From positions 124,001 through 188,000 of the forward strand of contig JADZEB010000001.1 in the NCBI GenBank assembly GCA_020850755.1: a DNA stretch of 64,000 nt, written 5' to 3'. Position numbers and translations under genes: made by a program. Shown piece after piece: positions 43,580 to 54,693 of this stretch; the stretch's first letter is position 1, and the number at the start of each line of letters is the position of its first letter. The DNA comes from Alphaproteobacteria bacterium. Lineage in GTDB: Bacteria > Pseudomonadota > Alphaproteobacteria > Acetobacterales > Acetobacteraceae. Below the pieces are notes generated by a model. That model was not told the DNA's origin. It saw nothing but the letters and a program-made list of their open reading frames with translations, and searched no databases.

Positions 43580-46466
43580 CGCGCGCGCGGCCGAGGCCGC
43601 GCACCCCGCGCCCAAGCTCGTCCTGGTCGACGGCTCGGGCTTCATCTTCCGCGCCTTCCACGCCCTGCCGCCGATGACGCGGCCCGACGGCACGCCGGTC
43701 AACGCCGTGTTCGGCTTCGCCAACATGCTGATGAAGCTGTTGGCCGATCATGCCCAGGGCCAGGGCGTCGACCGCCTGGCGGTGGTGTTCGACGCCGCGC
43801 GCGAGACGTTCCGCAACCGCCTCTATCCCGACTACAAGGCGCACCGCCCCGACCCGCCGCCCGAGCTGGTTCCGCAATTCGCCCTGGTGCGGGAAGCCAC
43901 GCGCGCCTTCAACATCCCCGCGCTCGAAGCGCCCGACTGGGAAGCCGACGACCTGATCGCCGCCTATGCCAAGGCGCAGGTGGAAGCGGGCGGGGAGGTG
44001 GTGATCGTCTCCTCCGACAAGGATCTGATGCAGCTTGTCGGGCCGGGCGTGAGCATGCTCGACCCGATCAAGAACCGCAGCATCGGCGAGGCCGAGGTGG
44101 TGGAGAAGTTCGGCGTGCCGCCGGCCAAGGTGGTCGATGTGCAGGCGCTGGCCGGCGATTCGGTGGACAATGTGCCGGGCGTGCCGGGGATCGGGCTGAA
44201 AACGGCGGCGCAGCTCATCACCGAGTATGGCGATCTGGAGACCCTGCTGGCGCGCGCGGGCGAGATCAAGCAGCCGAAGCGGCGCGAATCGCTGCTCGCC
44301 CATGCCGAGGATGCGCGCATCTCGCGCGAGCTGGTGCGCCTGCGCGCCGATGCGCCGCTGCCCGCGCCGCTCGATGCGCTCGGCGTGCGCGATGCCGACC
44401 CGGCCGTGCTCGGCGAGTGGCTGAAGGGGCAGGGTTTCCGCTCGATCGTCGCGCGGCTGGCCGCGCTCGCGCATGAGCATGACGGCGCGCCGCACCCGCC
44501 CGCAGTGCAGCCCGCCGCGCCGGCGCAAACGCAGGACGCGCCGGTGGCGGGTGCGCGCCCGGCCTCATCCGCGCCCGCACCCGCCAATGCCGCGCCCGAC
44601 GCCAACAGGCCCTTCGGCCCCTACGAGACGATCACCACGCTTGAAGCGCTGCAACGCTATCTCGCGCGCGCGGCGGCGCAGGGCGTGCTCGCGGTCGATA
44701 CCGAGACCGACAGCCTCGATGCGCGCCATGCCCGGCTGGTGGGCGTGTCGCTTGCTCTCGGCCCCGGCGATGCCTGCTACATCCCGCTCCGCCATGTCGC
44801 ACCCGGCGGCGGGGCCGGCACGCTTGCGGTCGATGCGCCCCCCGTGCAACTCGATCTCGCCCGGGCCATCGCCGCGCTCAAGCCGGTGCTGGAGGATGAA
44901 GCGACCCTCAAGCTGCTGCTAAACGCGAAATACGATCTCGCCGTGCTGGCCCAGGCGCAGAACGGGGCGATCCGCGTCGGCCCGGTCGATGATGCGATGT
45001 TGATCTCCTACTGTCTGGAGGGCGGCGCGCACGGGCACGGCATGGACGAATTGTCCGTGCTCCATCTCGGCCACCAGCCGATCAGCTACGATGCCGTCAC
45101 CGGCACCGGGCGCGGGCGCATCACCTTCGACCAGGTGCCGCTCGACCGCGCCACCGCCTATGCGGCCGAGGATGCGGACGTGACCTTCCGCCTCTGGTCC
45201 GCGCTCAGGCCGCGGCTGCGCGCCGAGCGCGTGCTGTCGCTCTACGAGCATGTCGAGCGGCCGCTGATCGGCGTGCTGCTGGCGATGGAGGCGGCCGGGG
45301 TGAAGGTGGATGCGGCCGAGCTGAAGCGCATCAGCCAGGATTTCGCGCAGCGGCTGGAGAAGCTCGAGCACGAGATCCATGCGCTCGCCGGCACGCCCTT
45401 CACCATCGGCTCGCCCAAGCAGCTTGGCGAGGTGCTGTTCGAGACGCTGAAGCTCGAACCGCCCGGCGGGCGGCGCGTGCGCACCAAGACCGGGCAGTAC
45501 GCCACCGACGCCGACGTGCTGGAGGAGCTGGCAAGCCAGCATCCTTTGCCCGCGCGCGTGCTGGATTGGCGCCAGCTTGCCAAGCTGAAAAGCACCTATG
45601 CCGACGCTCTGGTGAACCAGATCGACCCCGATACGGGGCGCGTGCACACCAGCTTCGCCATGGCCGCCGCCTCCACCGGCCGGCTCGCCTCCTCCGATCC
45701 CAACCTCCAGAACATCCCGGTGCGCACCGAGGAGGGCAAGCGCATCCGCCGCGCCTTCGTGGCCGAGCGCGGGCATGTGCTGCTCTCGGCCGACTATTCG
45801 CAGATCGAGCTGCGCCTGTTGGCACATGTCGCCGATATCGGCGCGCTCAAGGAGGCATTCCGCGAAGGCGAGGACATCCATGCGCGCACCGCGGCCGAGG
45901 TGTTCGGCGTGCCGGCCAAGGGCATGGACCCCGATACGCGGCGCAAGGCGAAAGCGATCAATTTCGGCATCATCTACGGCATCTCGGCCTACGGGCTCGG
46001 GGCGCAGCTCGGCATCCCGGCCAACGAGGCGCGCACCTATATCGAGGCCTATTTCCGCCGCTATCCCGGCATCCGCGACTATATGGAGCGCACCAAGGAG
46101 GAGGCGCGGCTGAAGGGCTTCGTGACGACCCCCTTCGGGCGGCGCTGCTGGCTGCCCGGGATCGCCGACCGGAACGCGGCCCGGCGCGCCTTCAGCGAGC
46201 GCGCGGCGATCAACGCGCCCTTGCAGGGGGGCGCGGCCGACATCATCAAGCGCGCCATGCTGCGCCTGCCGGCGGCGCTGGCGGAAGCCGGGCTCGGCGC
46301 GCGCATGCTGCTGCAGGTCCATGACGAGCTGCTGTTTGAGGTCCCCGAGGCCGAGGCCCAAGCCACCGCCAGCCTCGTGCGCGGCGTGATGGAGGGGGCG
46401 GCGAGCCTGTCGGTGCCGCTGGTGGTGGAGACCGGCCTCGGCCGCAACTGGGCCGAGGCGCATTAA
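43539..46466 (+). CDS. polA: DNA polymerase I
   Basis: Up to 975 residues. The 5'-3' exonuclease domain begins KLVLVDGSGFIFRAFHALPP and contains APDWEADDLIAAYA. The proofreading domain keeps its catalytic residues (VDTETDSLD, NAKYDLAVL, YAAEDADVT). The polymerase has DYSQIELRLLAH (motif A), KAINFGIIYGISAYGL (O-helix) and VHDELLFE (motif C). It fills gaps and removes RNA primers. The start is uncertain: no ATG or GTG lies between 43542 and the conserved N-terminus. The ATG at 43539 overlaps the zinc-finger gene by 41 bases; an ATT at 43575 overlapping its TAG (ATTAG) is another possibility. Confidence 0.93.
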   Translation: MCWRPARAGAIIISARAAEAAHPAPKLVLVDGSGFIFRAFHALPPMTRPDGTPVNAVFGFANMLMKLLADHAQGQGVDRLAVVFDAARETFRNRLYPDYKAHRPDPPPELVPQFALVREATRAFNIPALEAPDWEADDLIAAYAKAQVEAGGEVVIVSSDKDLMQLVGPGVSMLDPIKNRSIGEAEVVEKFGVPPAKVVDVQALAGDSVDNVPGVPGIGLKTAAQLITEYGDLETLLARAGEIKQPKRRESLLAHAEDARISRELVRLRADAPLPAPLDALGVRDADPAVLGEWLKGQGFRSIVARLAALAHEHDGAPHPPAVQPAAPAQTQDAPVAGARPASSAPAPANAAPDANRPFGPYETITTLEALQRYLARAAAQGVLAVDTETDSLDARHARLVGVSLALGPGDACYIPLRHVAPGGGAGTLAVDAPPVQLDLARAIAALKPVLEDEATLKLLLNAKYDLAVLAQAQNGAIRVGPVDDAMLISYCLEGGAHGHGMDELSVLHLGHQPISYDAVTGTGRGRITFDQVPLDRATAYAAEDADVTFRLWSALRPRLRAERVLSLYEHVERPLIGVLLAMEAAGVKVDAAELKRISQDFAQRLEKLEHEIHALAGTPFTIGSPKQLGEVLFETLKLEPPGGRRVRTKTGQYATDADVLEELASQHPLPARVLDWRQLAKLKSTYADALVNQIDPDTGRVHTSFAMAAASTGRLASSDPNLQNIPVRTEEGKRIRRAFVAERGHVLLSADYSQIELRLLAHVADIGALKEAFREGEDIHARTAAEVFGVPAKGMDPDTRRKAKAINFGIIYGISAYGLGAQLGIPANEARTYIEAYFRRYPGIRDYMERTKEEARLKGFVTTPFGRRCWLPGIADRNAARRAFSERAAINAPLQGGAADIIKRAMLRLPAALAEAGLGARMLLQVHDELLFEVPEAEAQATASLVRGVMEGAASLSVPLVVETGLGRNWAEAH

Positions 46467-46479
46467 GGGACGCCCGCCC

Positions 46480-46857
46480 CTACACCCTGTCCACCGCATG
46501 CGCCTTGAGGTCGTCGAGCCGGCAATAGGCGAGCGCCCCGGCGTGGCTCGCCGCCAGCACCACGCGCGGCGCCTTGCCCGCCGCCAGCGCCTCGGCCCAG
46601 CGCGGCGCGCAGAGGCACCAGCGATCGCCCGGCTTCAGCCCCGGGAAGCCGAACTCCGCCACCGGGGTCGATAGGTCGTTGCCCTGCGCGGCCGAGAAGG
46701 CGAGGAACTCGGCGCTCATCACCGCGCAGACGGTGTGGCTGCCGCGATCGTCGGGGCCGGTCTCGCAGCAGCCGGTGCGGTAGAAGCCGGTCAAGGGATC
46801 GACCGAGCAGGTGCCAAGCGGCCCGCCCAGCACGTTGCGCGGCACATCGTCCTTCAT
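46480..46857 (-). CDS. DUF2237 family protein
   Basis: 125 residues. RNVLGGPLGTCSVDPLTGFYRTG at the N-terminus, SHTVCAVMSAEFLAFS and GLKPGDRWCLCAPRW are the DUF2237 signature, with five conserved-looking cysteines. It is cytoplasmic and of unknown function. The ATG at 46857 is the natural family start. The gene is convergent with polA, only 13 bases apart. Confidence 0.85.
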   Translation of the reverse strand: MKDDVPRNVLGGPLGTCSVDPLTGFYRTGCCETGPDDRGSHTVCAVMSAEFLAFSAAQGNDLSTPVAEFGFPGLKPGDRWCLCAPRWAEALAAGKAPRVVLAASHAGALAYCRLDDLKAHAVDRV

Positions 46858-46906
46858 GCGCTTCCCTCCGTCGCTGTGCGCCTGGCGCGGCGCCCAGCAT
46901 AACGCA

Positions 46907-46930
46907 AGCGGGGCGCCGAAGCGCCCCGCT
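46907..46930 (-). terminator. Hairpin terminator downstream of pckA
   Basis: AGCGGGGCG pairs perfectly with CGCCCCGCT around a six-base loop. On the minus strand it is followed by TGCGTTATG. It lies 35 bases past the pckA stop and before the DUF2237 start. Confidence 0.55.
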
Positions 46931-46964
46931 CATGCGCCCCGGGGGCGCGAAATCCGCGTGCGGA

Positions 46965-48563
<1,599 letters not shown>

Positions 48564-48922
48564 CGATCCCCTTGGTGGTCCTTGGCGCGCCGCGCGCGGC
48601 CGGCGCGACGATGGAAACGCACGATCATCGGGTGCGCGACACCCCGCGCTGCGGTCGGGGGTCCGGATTGCTGGCCCCGATGCGCGGAACGAAACGACCC
48701 GTCCGCGTGGCAGCGCTTGCCGCGCGGACCTGTGGCAATCTCATGGCCGGAGCGATGCAAGCGTCGCGCCGCCCCTTTCGGGCCCCTGTCTAGCGCCCAA
48801 AACGGCCAGTGTGAAGCGGTCCCCCATTGCCCCGATGGCGGGGCTGCCGTGATTTCTCGCGGGACGACCGGGCAGGATTATGGCCGAGCGGGGCGGGCGG
48901 AACAATGGCGCGCGGCGGCGGT
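48564..48922. other. Gene-free region upstream of pckA
   Basis: No gene with a ribosome binding site or domain is visible. It must hold the pckA promoter and 5' UTR. I cannot define boxes in this GC-rich stretch. The short open frames present are Arg/Pro/Ala-rich shadows. Confidence 0.5.
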
Positions 48923-49861
48923 TCAGCCTCCGGCCCGGGCGGCAAGCGCCGCGCGACCCTGGCGGGCGGCCAGGATCAGCGCCTTGCGGACCCCGTCCGC
49001 ATCCGCGACGGGGGCGGTAAAATCGAGCCGGATCAGGCGGTTGGCGCGCGCCAGATCGGCCCCGTCGACATCCACCGCGACCAGCCGCCAGCCCGCCCCC
49101 TTGCGGCCGAGCAGCCCCTGGGCGATCGCATCGAGCGCATCGGCATGGGCGCTGTTCACGTGTGCGGTGATCTCGGCCTCGGCCGCCGCCAGGGCGGCCA
49201 CCGCCGTCGCATCGGGGGCGAGGTCGCGCGCGGCAAGGCGGCGGGCGCGCGCGAAGCCCCCCACCAGCAGCGCGGCCCCGATCGCGATCCGCCACAGCGC
49301 GAAATCGGCGAAGCCGGCATAGAGCGCGGCGTAAGGGTGGCGGGCGAGCCAGCGCGCCTTGAGCGCGGCGGCCTCGGCCTCGGGCACGGGGGCGGCCAGG
49401 CCGGTGATGGTCAGGCGCATGCGCCGCTGCGGGTTCGGCCCCGCCGGCGGCCCCTGCACCAGGAGCGAGCAGCGCGGATCGGCACGCAGGTGGCGCGTAT
49501 GCTCGGACAGGGCCGAGAGGAACAGGAGCGGCGAGAGGTCGGGCGCGGGCGCGGGCGTGACCAGCGAACAGAAGGGCTGGCCGGCCAGCACCGTGCCGAG
49601 CACGCCGTCGCGGGCGCGGCGCAGGAGCGCGCGGGCGGCGGCGATTTCCTCGGCAGCGGGGCCGCGCGCGGCCATGCGGATTTCGCCGGCAGCGAAACCG
49701 GGGGACGGCGCCGGCGCGGGGCGGGACGCGGCGCCGCTGCCGGCCTCGGCCGCGGCGCTGGTGTCCGGTGCGCCCGGCGTCGGGCTGGGCGGCCTGCCCC
49801 GTGGTTGCGCGCCGCGCCCGAAGGCGCGTCTGCCGCTGCCCTGGTTCCTGGATCGGCCCAT
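48923..49861 (-). CDS. HugZ-like pyridoxamine 5'-phosphate oxidase-fold protein with DUF2470 domain
   Basis: 312 residues from the ATG at 49861 (GGAGGGGG upstream). Residues 1-60 are Gly/Arg/Pro-rich low complexity. The PPOX split-barrel follows ([48 protein letters not shown]). The C-terminal DUF2470 domain contains [18 protein letters not shown]. Such two-domain proteins bind flavin or heme; HugZ is a heme-degrading relative. An ATG about 62 codons downstream is an alternative start that would remove the tail. It is divergent from chvI. Confidence 0.78.
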   Translation of the reverse strand: MGRSRNQGSGRRAFGRGAQPRGRPPSPTPGAPDTSAAAEAGSGAASRPAPAPSPGFAAGEIRMAARGPAAEEIAAARALLRRARDGVLGTVLAGQPFCSLVTPAPAPDLSPLLFLSALSEHTRHLRADPRCSLLVQGPPAGPNPQRRMRLTITGLAAPVPEAEAAALKARWLARHPYAALYAGFADFALWRIAIGAALLVGGFARARRLAARDLAPDATAVAALAAAEAEITAHVNSAHADALDAIAQGLLGRKGAGWRLVAVDVDGADLARANRLIRLDFTAPVADADGVRKALILAARQGRAALAARAGG

Positions 49862-50046
49862 GTCCCGAACCCCCTCCCGCGCTTCTGCTGCCGGGCGGGG
49901 ATCGCGGCGGGTCCCCGGTGCCGGCTGGATTCGTCTATAATCCTGCCACAGTCGGGCGGTTCGATCCGCCCCGCTTGGCAGGCCCCGCCCGCTCCCCCTG
50001 CTTCCCGGGCACAGGGGCCGTCGCGCCACGCCCTGGGGATCACACG

Positions 50047-50748
50047 ATGCCGCATACCATCGCGCTTGTTGACGACGACCGGAACATCCTCACCTCGATC
50101 GCCATGACGCTCGAGGCGGAGGGGTTCCAGGTGCGCACCTATACCGACGGCGAATCGGCCCTGCACGGGCTGGCCTCGCGCCCGGTCGATCTCGCCATCC
50201 TCGATGTGAAGATGCCGCGCATGGACGGCATGGAGCTTCTGTCGCGCATCCGCCGGCAATGGGCGATACCGGTGATCTTCCTCACCTCCAAGGACGAGGA
50301 GGTGGACGAGCTGATGGGCCTGCGGCTCGGCGCGGACGACTACATCACGAAGCCCTTCAGCCAGCGCCTGCTGATCGAGCGGGTGCGGGCACTCCTGCGC
50401 CGCACCGAGCTTGCCCGCAGCGAGGGCGCCGGCGCCCCGCCCACCGGCGTACTCACGCGGGGCGATCTCGTGCTCGACGAGGGGCGGCATCTCTGCACCT
50501 GGAAGGGCAAGCCGGTGCCGCTGACGGTGACCGAGTTCCTGCTGGTCAAGTCGCTGGCGGCGCGGCCGGGCATGGTAAAAAGCCGCGACCAGCTGATCGA
50601 TTCCGGCTATGGCGAGACGATCGATGTCGATGACCGGACCATCGACAGCCACGTCAAGCGCATCCGCAAGAAGTTCAAGGGCATCGACCCGGATTTCGCC
50701 CAGATCGAGACGCTCTATGGCATCGGCTACCGCTATCGCGACGCCTGA
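50047..50748 (+). CDS. chvI: Response regulator ChvI (OmpR/PhoB family)
   Basis: 233 residues. The receiver domain has the acidic pocket IALVDDDRN, the phospho-acceptor Asp in [15 protein letters not shown], and the conserved Lys in YITKPFSQ. The C-terminal winged helix includes [28 protein letters not shown] and [12 protein letters not shown]. It is followed after 59 bases by the sensor kinase chvG. In Rhizobiales the pair responds to acid or envelope stress and controls exopolysaccharide and carbon metabolism. Confidence 0.93.
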   Translation: MPHTIALVDDDRNILTSIAMTLEAEGFQVRTYTDGESALHGLASRPVDLAILDVKMPRMDGMELLSRIRRQWAIPVIFLTSKDEEVDELMGLRLGADDYITKPFSQRLLIERVRALLRRTELARSEGAGAPPTGVLTRGDLVLDEGRHLCTWKGKPVPLTVTEFLLVKSLAARPGMVKSRDQLIDSGYGETIDVDDRTIDSHVKRIRKKFKGIDPDFAQIETLYGIGYRYRDA

Positions 50749-50807
50749 GAAGAGCGGCCGCGCGCAGTCTGGTGCGGCGCGCCGTCACACCTAGTCCAAG
50801 GGTCTTC

Positions 50808-52526
50808 ATGCCGGACACGCTGCCCGCACCCGCCCCGGCCGCAACCGGCACAGAGGCACCGCCCTCGCCGGCTCCTGCCACGGCGCCTGCTGTCGCGTCG
50901 CCGGCGCCGGCCGTGCCGCCGCGCCGGCCGGGGCGCAAGCGCGGCCGCTCGCCGCTCCTGCGCCGCATCCTGGTGCTGAACGTGGCGCCGCTTCTGCTGC
51001 TGGTCGCGGGCCTGCTCTACGCGGACGACTACCATGACGGGCTGATCGACGCGGAATCGAGCGCGCTGCGGGTGCAGGCGCAGATCTTCGCCGGCGCCAT
51101 CGCCGAGAGCGCCACCTCGATCGAAGACCGCGAGCGGCCGGTGCTGGTCGATGAATGGGCGCGCCCGCTGCTTCGCCGGCTGATCGAACCCACGCCGAAC
51201 AACCTCGCCCGTCTCTACGGCGTCGATGGCCAGGTGATCGCCGACAGCCGCGTGATCGTCGGCCCTGGCGGGACGATTGTCACCGAGCCCCTGCCACCGA
51301 CCGCACCGCGCGGCCCGCTGCGCACCATCGTCACCGACCTCTACGATGCGGTGCTGAGCCTGTTGCCGCGCCATACGGAGCAACGCATACCGCCGGATGT
51401 GGTGGAATGGGGCGCCGACATCCGCGAGGAGGTGGGGCTCGCGCTCGAGGCCGAGATCCTGCCGATCGTGCGCCGGTCCACCGACGGGCGGCTGATCCTG
51501 TCTGTCGGCGTGCCGGTGCAGCGGCTGCGCAAGACGGTGGGCGCGCTGCTGCTGACGCATGACGCCTCCTATGTCGATGACGCGCTGTTCGGCGTGCGCC
51601 TGACCATCCTCAAGCTGTTCGGCGCGATGCTGCTGCTGACCGTGCTGGCCTCGATCTATCTGGCGCGCACGATTGCCCAGCCGGCCCGCCGCCTTGCCGC
51701 CGCCGCCCGCGCACTGCGCGAGGGCCGGGCGGGGCAGACCGCGATCCCGCCCGACATCGTTGCCCGCCGCGACGAGATCGGCGAACTCGCCCAGGCGCTC
51801 GACCAGTCGACCGGCGCGCTGCTTGGCCGGCTCGACGCGATCGAGCGTTTCGCCGCCGATGTCTCGCACGAGATCAAGAACCCGCTCACCTCGATCCGCA
51901 GCGCGGTGGAAACCCTGCAGCGCCTGAAGGACCCCGTGCGCCAGGAGCGGCTCTTGCAGGTGATCGCCGAGGATGTGCGCCGCCTCGACCGGCTGATCAC
52001 CGACATTTCCGATGCGAGCCGCGTCGATGCTGAGCTTTCGCGCGCGCAGACCGAGCGTGTCGATCTCGGCCAGATGCTGAACACCCTGGCCGAGATCCAC
52101 GACAGCATGCGCGAGGAGAACGCCCCGCGCCTCGTGGTGCATGCCCCGCCGCAGCCCTTGCCGGTGCGGGCGGTGGAGGGGCGGCTGGTGCAGGTCTGGC
52201 GCAACCTGATCGCCAACGCGATCTCGTTCAGTCCGCCGGGCGGCACCATCACCGTCACCGCCGCCGAAACGGGTAGCCTGGTCGAGGTCGCGGTCGAGGA
52301 TGAGGGGCCCGGCATTCCCGAAGGCAAGCTCGATGCGATCTTCGACCGCTTCTATTCCGAGCGGCCGAAGGGCGAGCGCTTCGGCGCCCATTCGGGGCTT
52401 GGCCTGTCGATCTCGCGCCAGATCGTCAATGCCCATCGCGGTACGATCAGCGCCGGCAACCGCCGCGACGCCGAGGGCAAGGTGATCGGCGCGCGCTTCG
52501 TGGTGCGCCTGCCGAAGGCCGCCTAG
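50808..52526 (+). CDS. chvG: Sensor histidine kinase ChvG (ExoS-like)
   Basis: 572 residues from the ATG at 50808. An Ala/Pro-rich cytoplasmic tail of about 40 residues is followed by TM1 (ILVLNVAPLLLLVAGLLYAD), a periplasmic sensor loop of about 200 residues with DYHDGLIDAESSALRVQAQI, and TM2 (LTILKLFGAMLLLTVLASI). A HAMP domain precedes the phosphorylated His in FAADVSHEIKNPLTSIRSA. The ATPase domain has WRNLIANAISFSPPGG, DEGPGIP and GLGLSISRQIV. It phosphorylates ChvI. The TAG stop lies inside repeat element G. Confidence 0.93.
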   Translation: MPDTLPAPAPAATGTEAPPSPAPATAPAVASPAPAVPPRRPGRKRGRSPLLRRILVLNVAPLLLLVAGLLYADDYHDGLIDAESSALRVQAQIFAGAIAESATSIEDRERPVLVDEWARPLLRRLIEPTPNNLARLYGVDGQVIADSRVIVGPGGTIVTEPLPPTAPRGPLRTIVTDLYDAVLSLLPRHTEQRIPPDVVEWGADIREEVGLALEAEILPIVRRSTDGRLILSVGVPVQRLRKTVGALLLTHDASYVDDALFGVRLTILKLFGAMLLLTVLASIYLARTIAQPARRLAAAARALREGRAGQTAIPPDIVARRDEIGELAQALDQSTGALLGRLDAIERFAADVSHEIKNPLTSIRSAVETLQRLKDPVRQERLLQVIAEDVRRLDRLITDISDASRVDAELSRAQTERVDLGQMLNTLAEIHDSMREENAPRLVVHAPPQPLPVRAVEGRLVQVWRNLIANAISFSPPGGTITVTAAETGSLVEVAVEDEGPGIPEGKLDAIFDRFYSERPKGERFGAHSGLGLSISRQIVNAHRGTISAGNRRDAEGKVIGARFVVRLPKAA

Positions 52527-52652
52527 GGCACGTTCCGTTCGGCTTCGATCAGCCGAACGGAAGTCGTGCCCGAGAAACTGATGGTTTGCGAGCAGCTTAG
52601 TCCGATCTGGTGGAACCGCGCTGCGGTTCTACAAGATCGGACGCTGCTCTAG
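52523..52652 (+). repeat. Interspersed CTAG-bounded double-hairpin element, copy G
   Basis: 130 bp with CTAG at 52523-52526 and 52649-52652, same orientation as copy A and very similar to it. The left CTAG contains the chvG stop and the right one the stop of the minus-strand dehydratase, so it is the entire gap between two convergent genes. Hairpin 2 has changed bases (GATCTGGTGG with CTACAAGATC), and some pairs are now mismatched. Confidence 0.96.
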
Positions 52653-53584
52653 GCCACCGTGCCCGGATCGCAGTTGGCGCCGCAGACCAGCACGGCGACG
52701 CGCTCCTCGGCCGCGGGGCGGTAGGCGCCGGCGAGCAGCGCCGCCAGCGCCGCCGCGCCGCCCGGCTCGGCCACGATGCGGCAGGCGCGCCAGAGCGCGC
52801 GCTGGGCCGCGCGGATCGCCTCGTCCGGCACCAGCAGCGCGGCGGCGACATAGTGGCGCAGGATCGGGAAGGCGGTCTCGCCGATGCGTCTCGCGCCGAG
52901 CGAATCGGCGGCGATCCCGCCCACCGGCGCATCGACCGGGTGGCCCGCCATCAGCGCATTGTGCAGGCAGGGGCAGGCCTCGGGCTCGACCGCGACGATG
53001 CGCCGCCGCCCCGCCGTCCAGGCGGCGATGCCGCCGATCAGCCCGCCCCCGCCCACGGCCACCAGCAGCGTCTCCGCCTCGGGCACCTCGCGCTCCAGCT
53101 CGCGCGCGACGGTGCCCTGGCCGGCGATCACCTCGGTCTGGTCATAGGCATGGACGACCAGGGCGCCGGTTTCCCGGGCGCGAAGCTCCATCGCGGCGAA
53201 GGCATCGGCGTAGGCGGCGCCGCCCACATGCAGTGTCGCCCCGCTTTCGCGCAGGCGCGCGATCTTGGCCGGGTTCGAGATCTCGGGCACGAAGATCTCG
53301 GCGCGCAGCCCCAGTTGCCGCGCCGCATGCGCGACCGCGAGGCCGTGATTGCCGCCCGAGGCGGCGATCACGCCGGCCGCCGGCCGCTCGGGCGCGGCGA
53401 GGATGCGGTTGAAGGCGCCGCGCGCCTTGAAGGTGCCGGTGACCTGGAGCATTTCGAGCTTGAGCGTGACCGGCACGCCGAGCCCGAGCGCGTCCTTTTC
53501 CAGATGCAGTACCGGGGTGTGGCGCACATAGGGCGCGATGCGCACCGCCGCCGCCTCGATCTCGCTGTGGCCGACCGGGATCAT
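52649..53584 (-). CDS. Serine/threonine dehydratase-like PLP enzyme
   Basis: 311 residues, the length of catabolic-type single-domain threonine dehydratases, with no ACT regulatory domain. The PLP lysine is in VTGTFKARGAFNR and the phosphate-binding glycine loop is VAVGGGGLIGG. SGGNHGLAVAHAARQLG is the substrate-binding Ser-Gly-Gly-Asn loop. It deaminates threonine or serine to the 2-oxo acid, though racemase relatives share the fold. The stop is supplied by element G. Start ATG at 53584. Confidence 0.87.
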   Translation of the reverse strand: MIPVGHSEIEAAAVRIAPYVRHTPVLHLEKDALGLGVPVTLKLEMLQVTGTFKARGAFNRILAAPERPAAGVIAASGGNHGLAVAHAARQLGLRAEIFVPEISNPAKIARLRESGATLHVGGAAYADAFAAMELRARETGALVVHAYDQTEVIAGQGTVARELEREVPEAETLLVAVGGGGLIGGIAAWTAGRRRIVAVEPEACPCLHNALMAGHPVDAPVGGIAADSLGARRIGETAFPILRHYVAAALLVPDEAIRAAQRALWRACRIVAEPGGAAALAALLAGAYRPAAEERVAVLVCGANCDPGTVA

Positions 53585-53776
53585 GACCGGCCCATGCTAG
53601 CCGCAAGGCAGGGCCGACCGCCATCGCTTTGCGCCCGGGGCAGGCCGCCCGGGCGCGGCTCAGGCGTAGCGCGTTGCGCGCGCCCGGGGTTGACGGATCG
53701 GTGCGCCAGTGCAACGATCGCTCCGGGGAAACAACATACCAGGCACGGCGCGCCCGGCCGGCGAAAGGGGACTGCC

Positions 53777-54013
53777 ATGCCAAACCGGCGCGCGATGCTG
53801 CGCGCGATGCTGGAGGCCAAGACCTCGGGCCTGCCGGAGGCGGGGGTCGAACTGCCGCCGGGCTGCGTGCTGGAGGAGCGGATCGAGCAGCGCGACGTCC
53901 TGGTGGCCGACCAGCCCATGCGCCGGGAGAGGCGCCATTGCGCCCGGCTGCAGGGCTGCGCCGACCCCGCCGACGATACCGACTGGGTCTGCGGCCCATG
54001 GGTGTCGGCCTAG
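53777..54013 (+). CDS. Small hypothetical protein
   Basis: 78 residues; AAAGGGG lies about seven bases before the ATG at 53777. The protein is acidic to neutral and soluble-looking (AMLRAMLEAKTSGLPEAGVE). It carries four cysteines: one in PPGCVLEE, then HCARLQGCADP and DWVCGPW near the C-terminus. I do not recognise a family. It lies upstream of hprK on the same strand with a 174-base gap, so it may or may not belong to that operon. Confidence 0.5.
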   Translation: MPNRRAMLRAMLEAKTSGLPEAGVELPPGCVLEERIEQRDVLVADQPMRRERRHCARLQGCADPADDTDWVCGPWVSA

Positions 54014-54187
54014 GTCGGGGGAGCAAGGGCGCCTGCTTTGCGGTTGATTCGCCCGCCCGCCCCGATAAAGTCGGGGCGGGATCGGGACCGGGCCGGTACG
54101 CGGCGGCGGGCCTGCAAGGGTGCCCGGGTAACGGGCGCCGAACAATCGGTGTCCGGCGGGGTGGGATGCGCGGATGGGCCGCGCGCC

Positions 54188-54679
54188 GTGCGCCGCGCAG
54201 GCGTCGGGGACGAGCGTCCGGTGGAAATCCACGCAAGCTGTGTCGCCCAGGGCGAGGATGCCGTGCTGCTGCGCGGGGCGTCGGGCGCGGGCAAGTCCGA
54301 TCTCGCGCTGCGCCTGTTGGCCGAGGGCTTCGTCCTGGTCGCCGATGACCGTGTGCGGCTTGCCGCCGGCGGCGGCGCGCTGCTTGCCAGCGCGCCCGGG
54401 GCGCTGGCCGGACTGATCGAGGTGCGCGGCCTCGGCATCGTCCGCCTCGCCCACCGGGCCGAGGCGCGGGTGGCCCTGGTGGCCGATCTGGTGTCGCCTG
54501 GTCTGGTCGAGCGCCTGCCCGAGCCCGCGCTCTGCCGCGATTATCCGGGCACGCCCGTGGCGCTGGTCCGCCTGCACGCCTTCGAGGCCTCGGCGCCGCG
54601 CAAGCTGGCTCTCGCCCTTGCGGCCGCAACCGGCCGGCTGGCGGTGGTCGCCGGCGCCTTCGGGCCCAACGGCGGCTAG
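54188..54679 (+). CDS. hprK: HPr kinase/phosphorylase, short alphaproteobacterial form
   Basis: About 163 residues from a GTG at 54188; a GTG at 54221 directly before EIHASCVAQG is equally possible. Only the C-terminal kinase domain is present, as is usual in Alphaproteobacteria. The P-loop is LLRGASGAGKSDLALRL, followed by LVADDRVRL and the signature-like IEVRGLGIVRLAH. It phosphorylates HPr on serine and removes the phosphate, setting PTS activity. First gene of hprK-rapZ-EIIA-HPr-EI, with rapZ 14 bases downstream. Confidence 0.85.
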   Translation: MRRAGVGDERPVEIHASCVAQGEDAVLLRGASGAGKSDLALRLLAEGFVLVADDRVRLAAGGGALLASAPGALAGLIEVRGLGIVRLAHRAEARVALVADLVSPGLVERLPEPALCRDYPGTPVALVRLHAFEASAPRKLALALAAATGRLAVVAGAFGPNGG

Positions 54680-54693
54680 GGCCGCGCCGCGCC

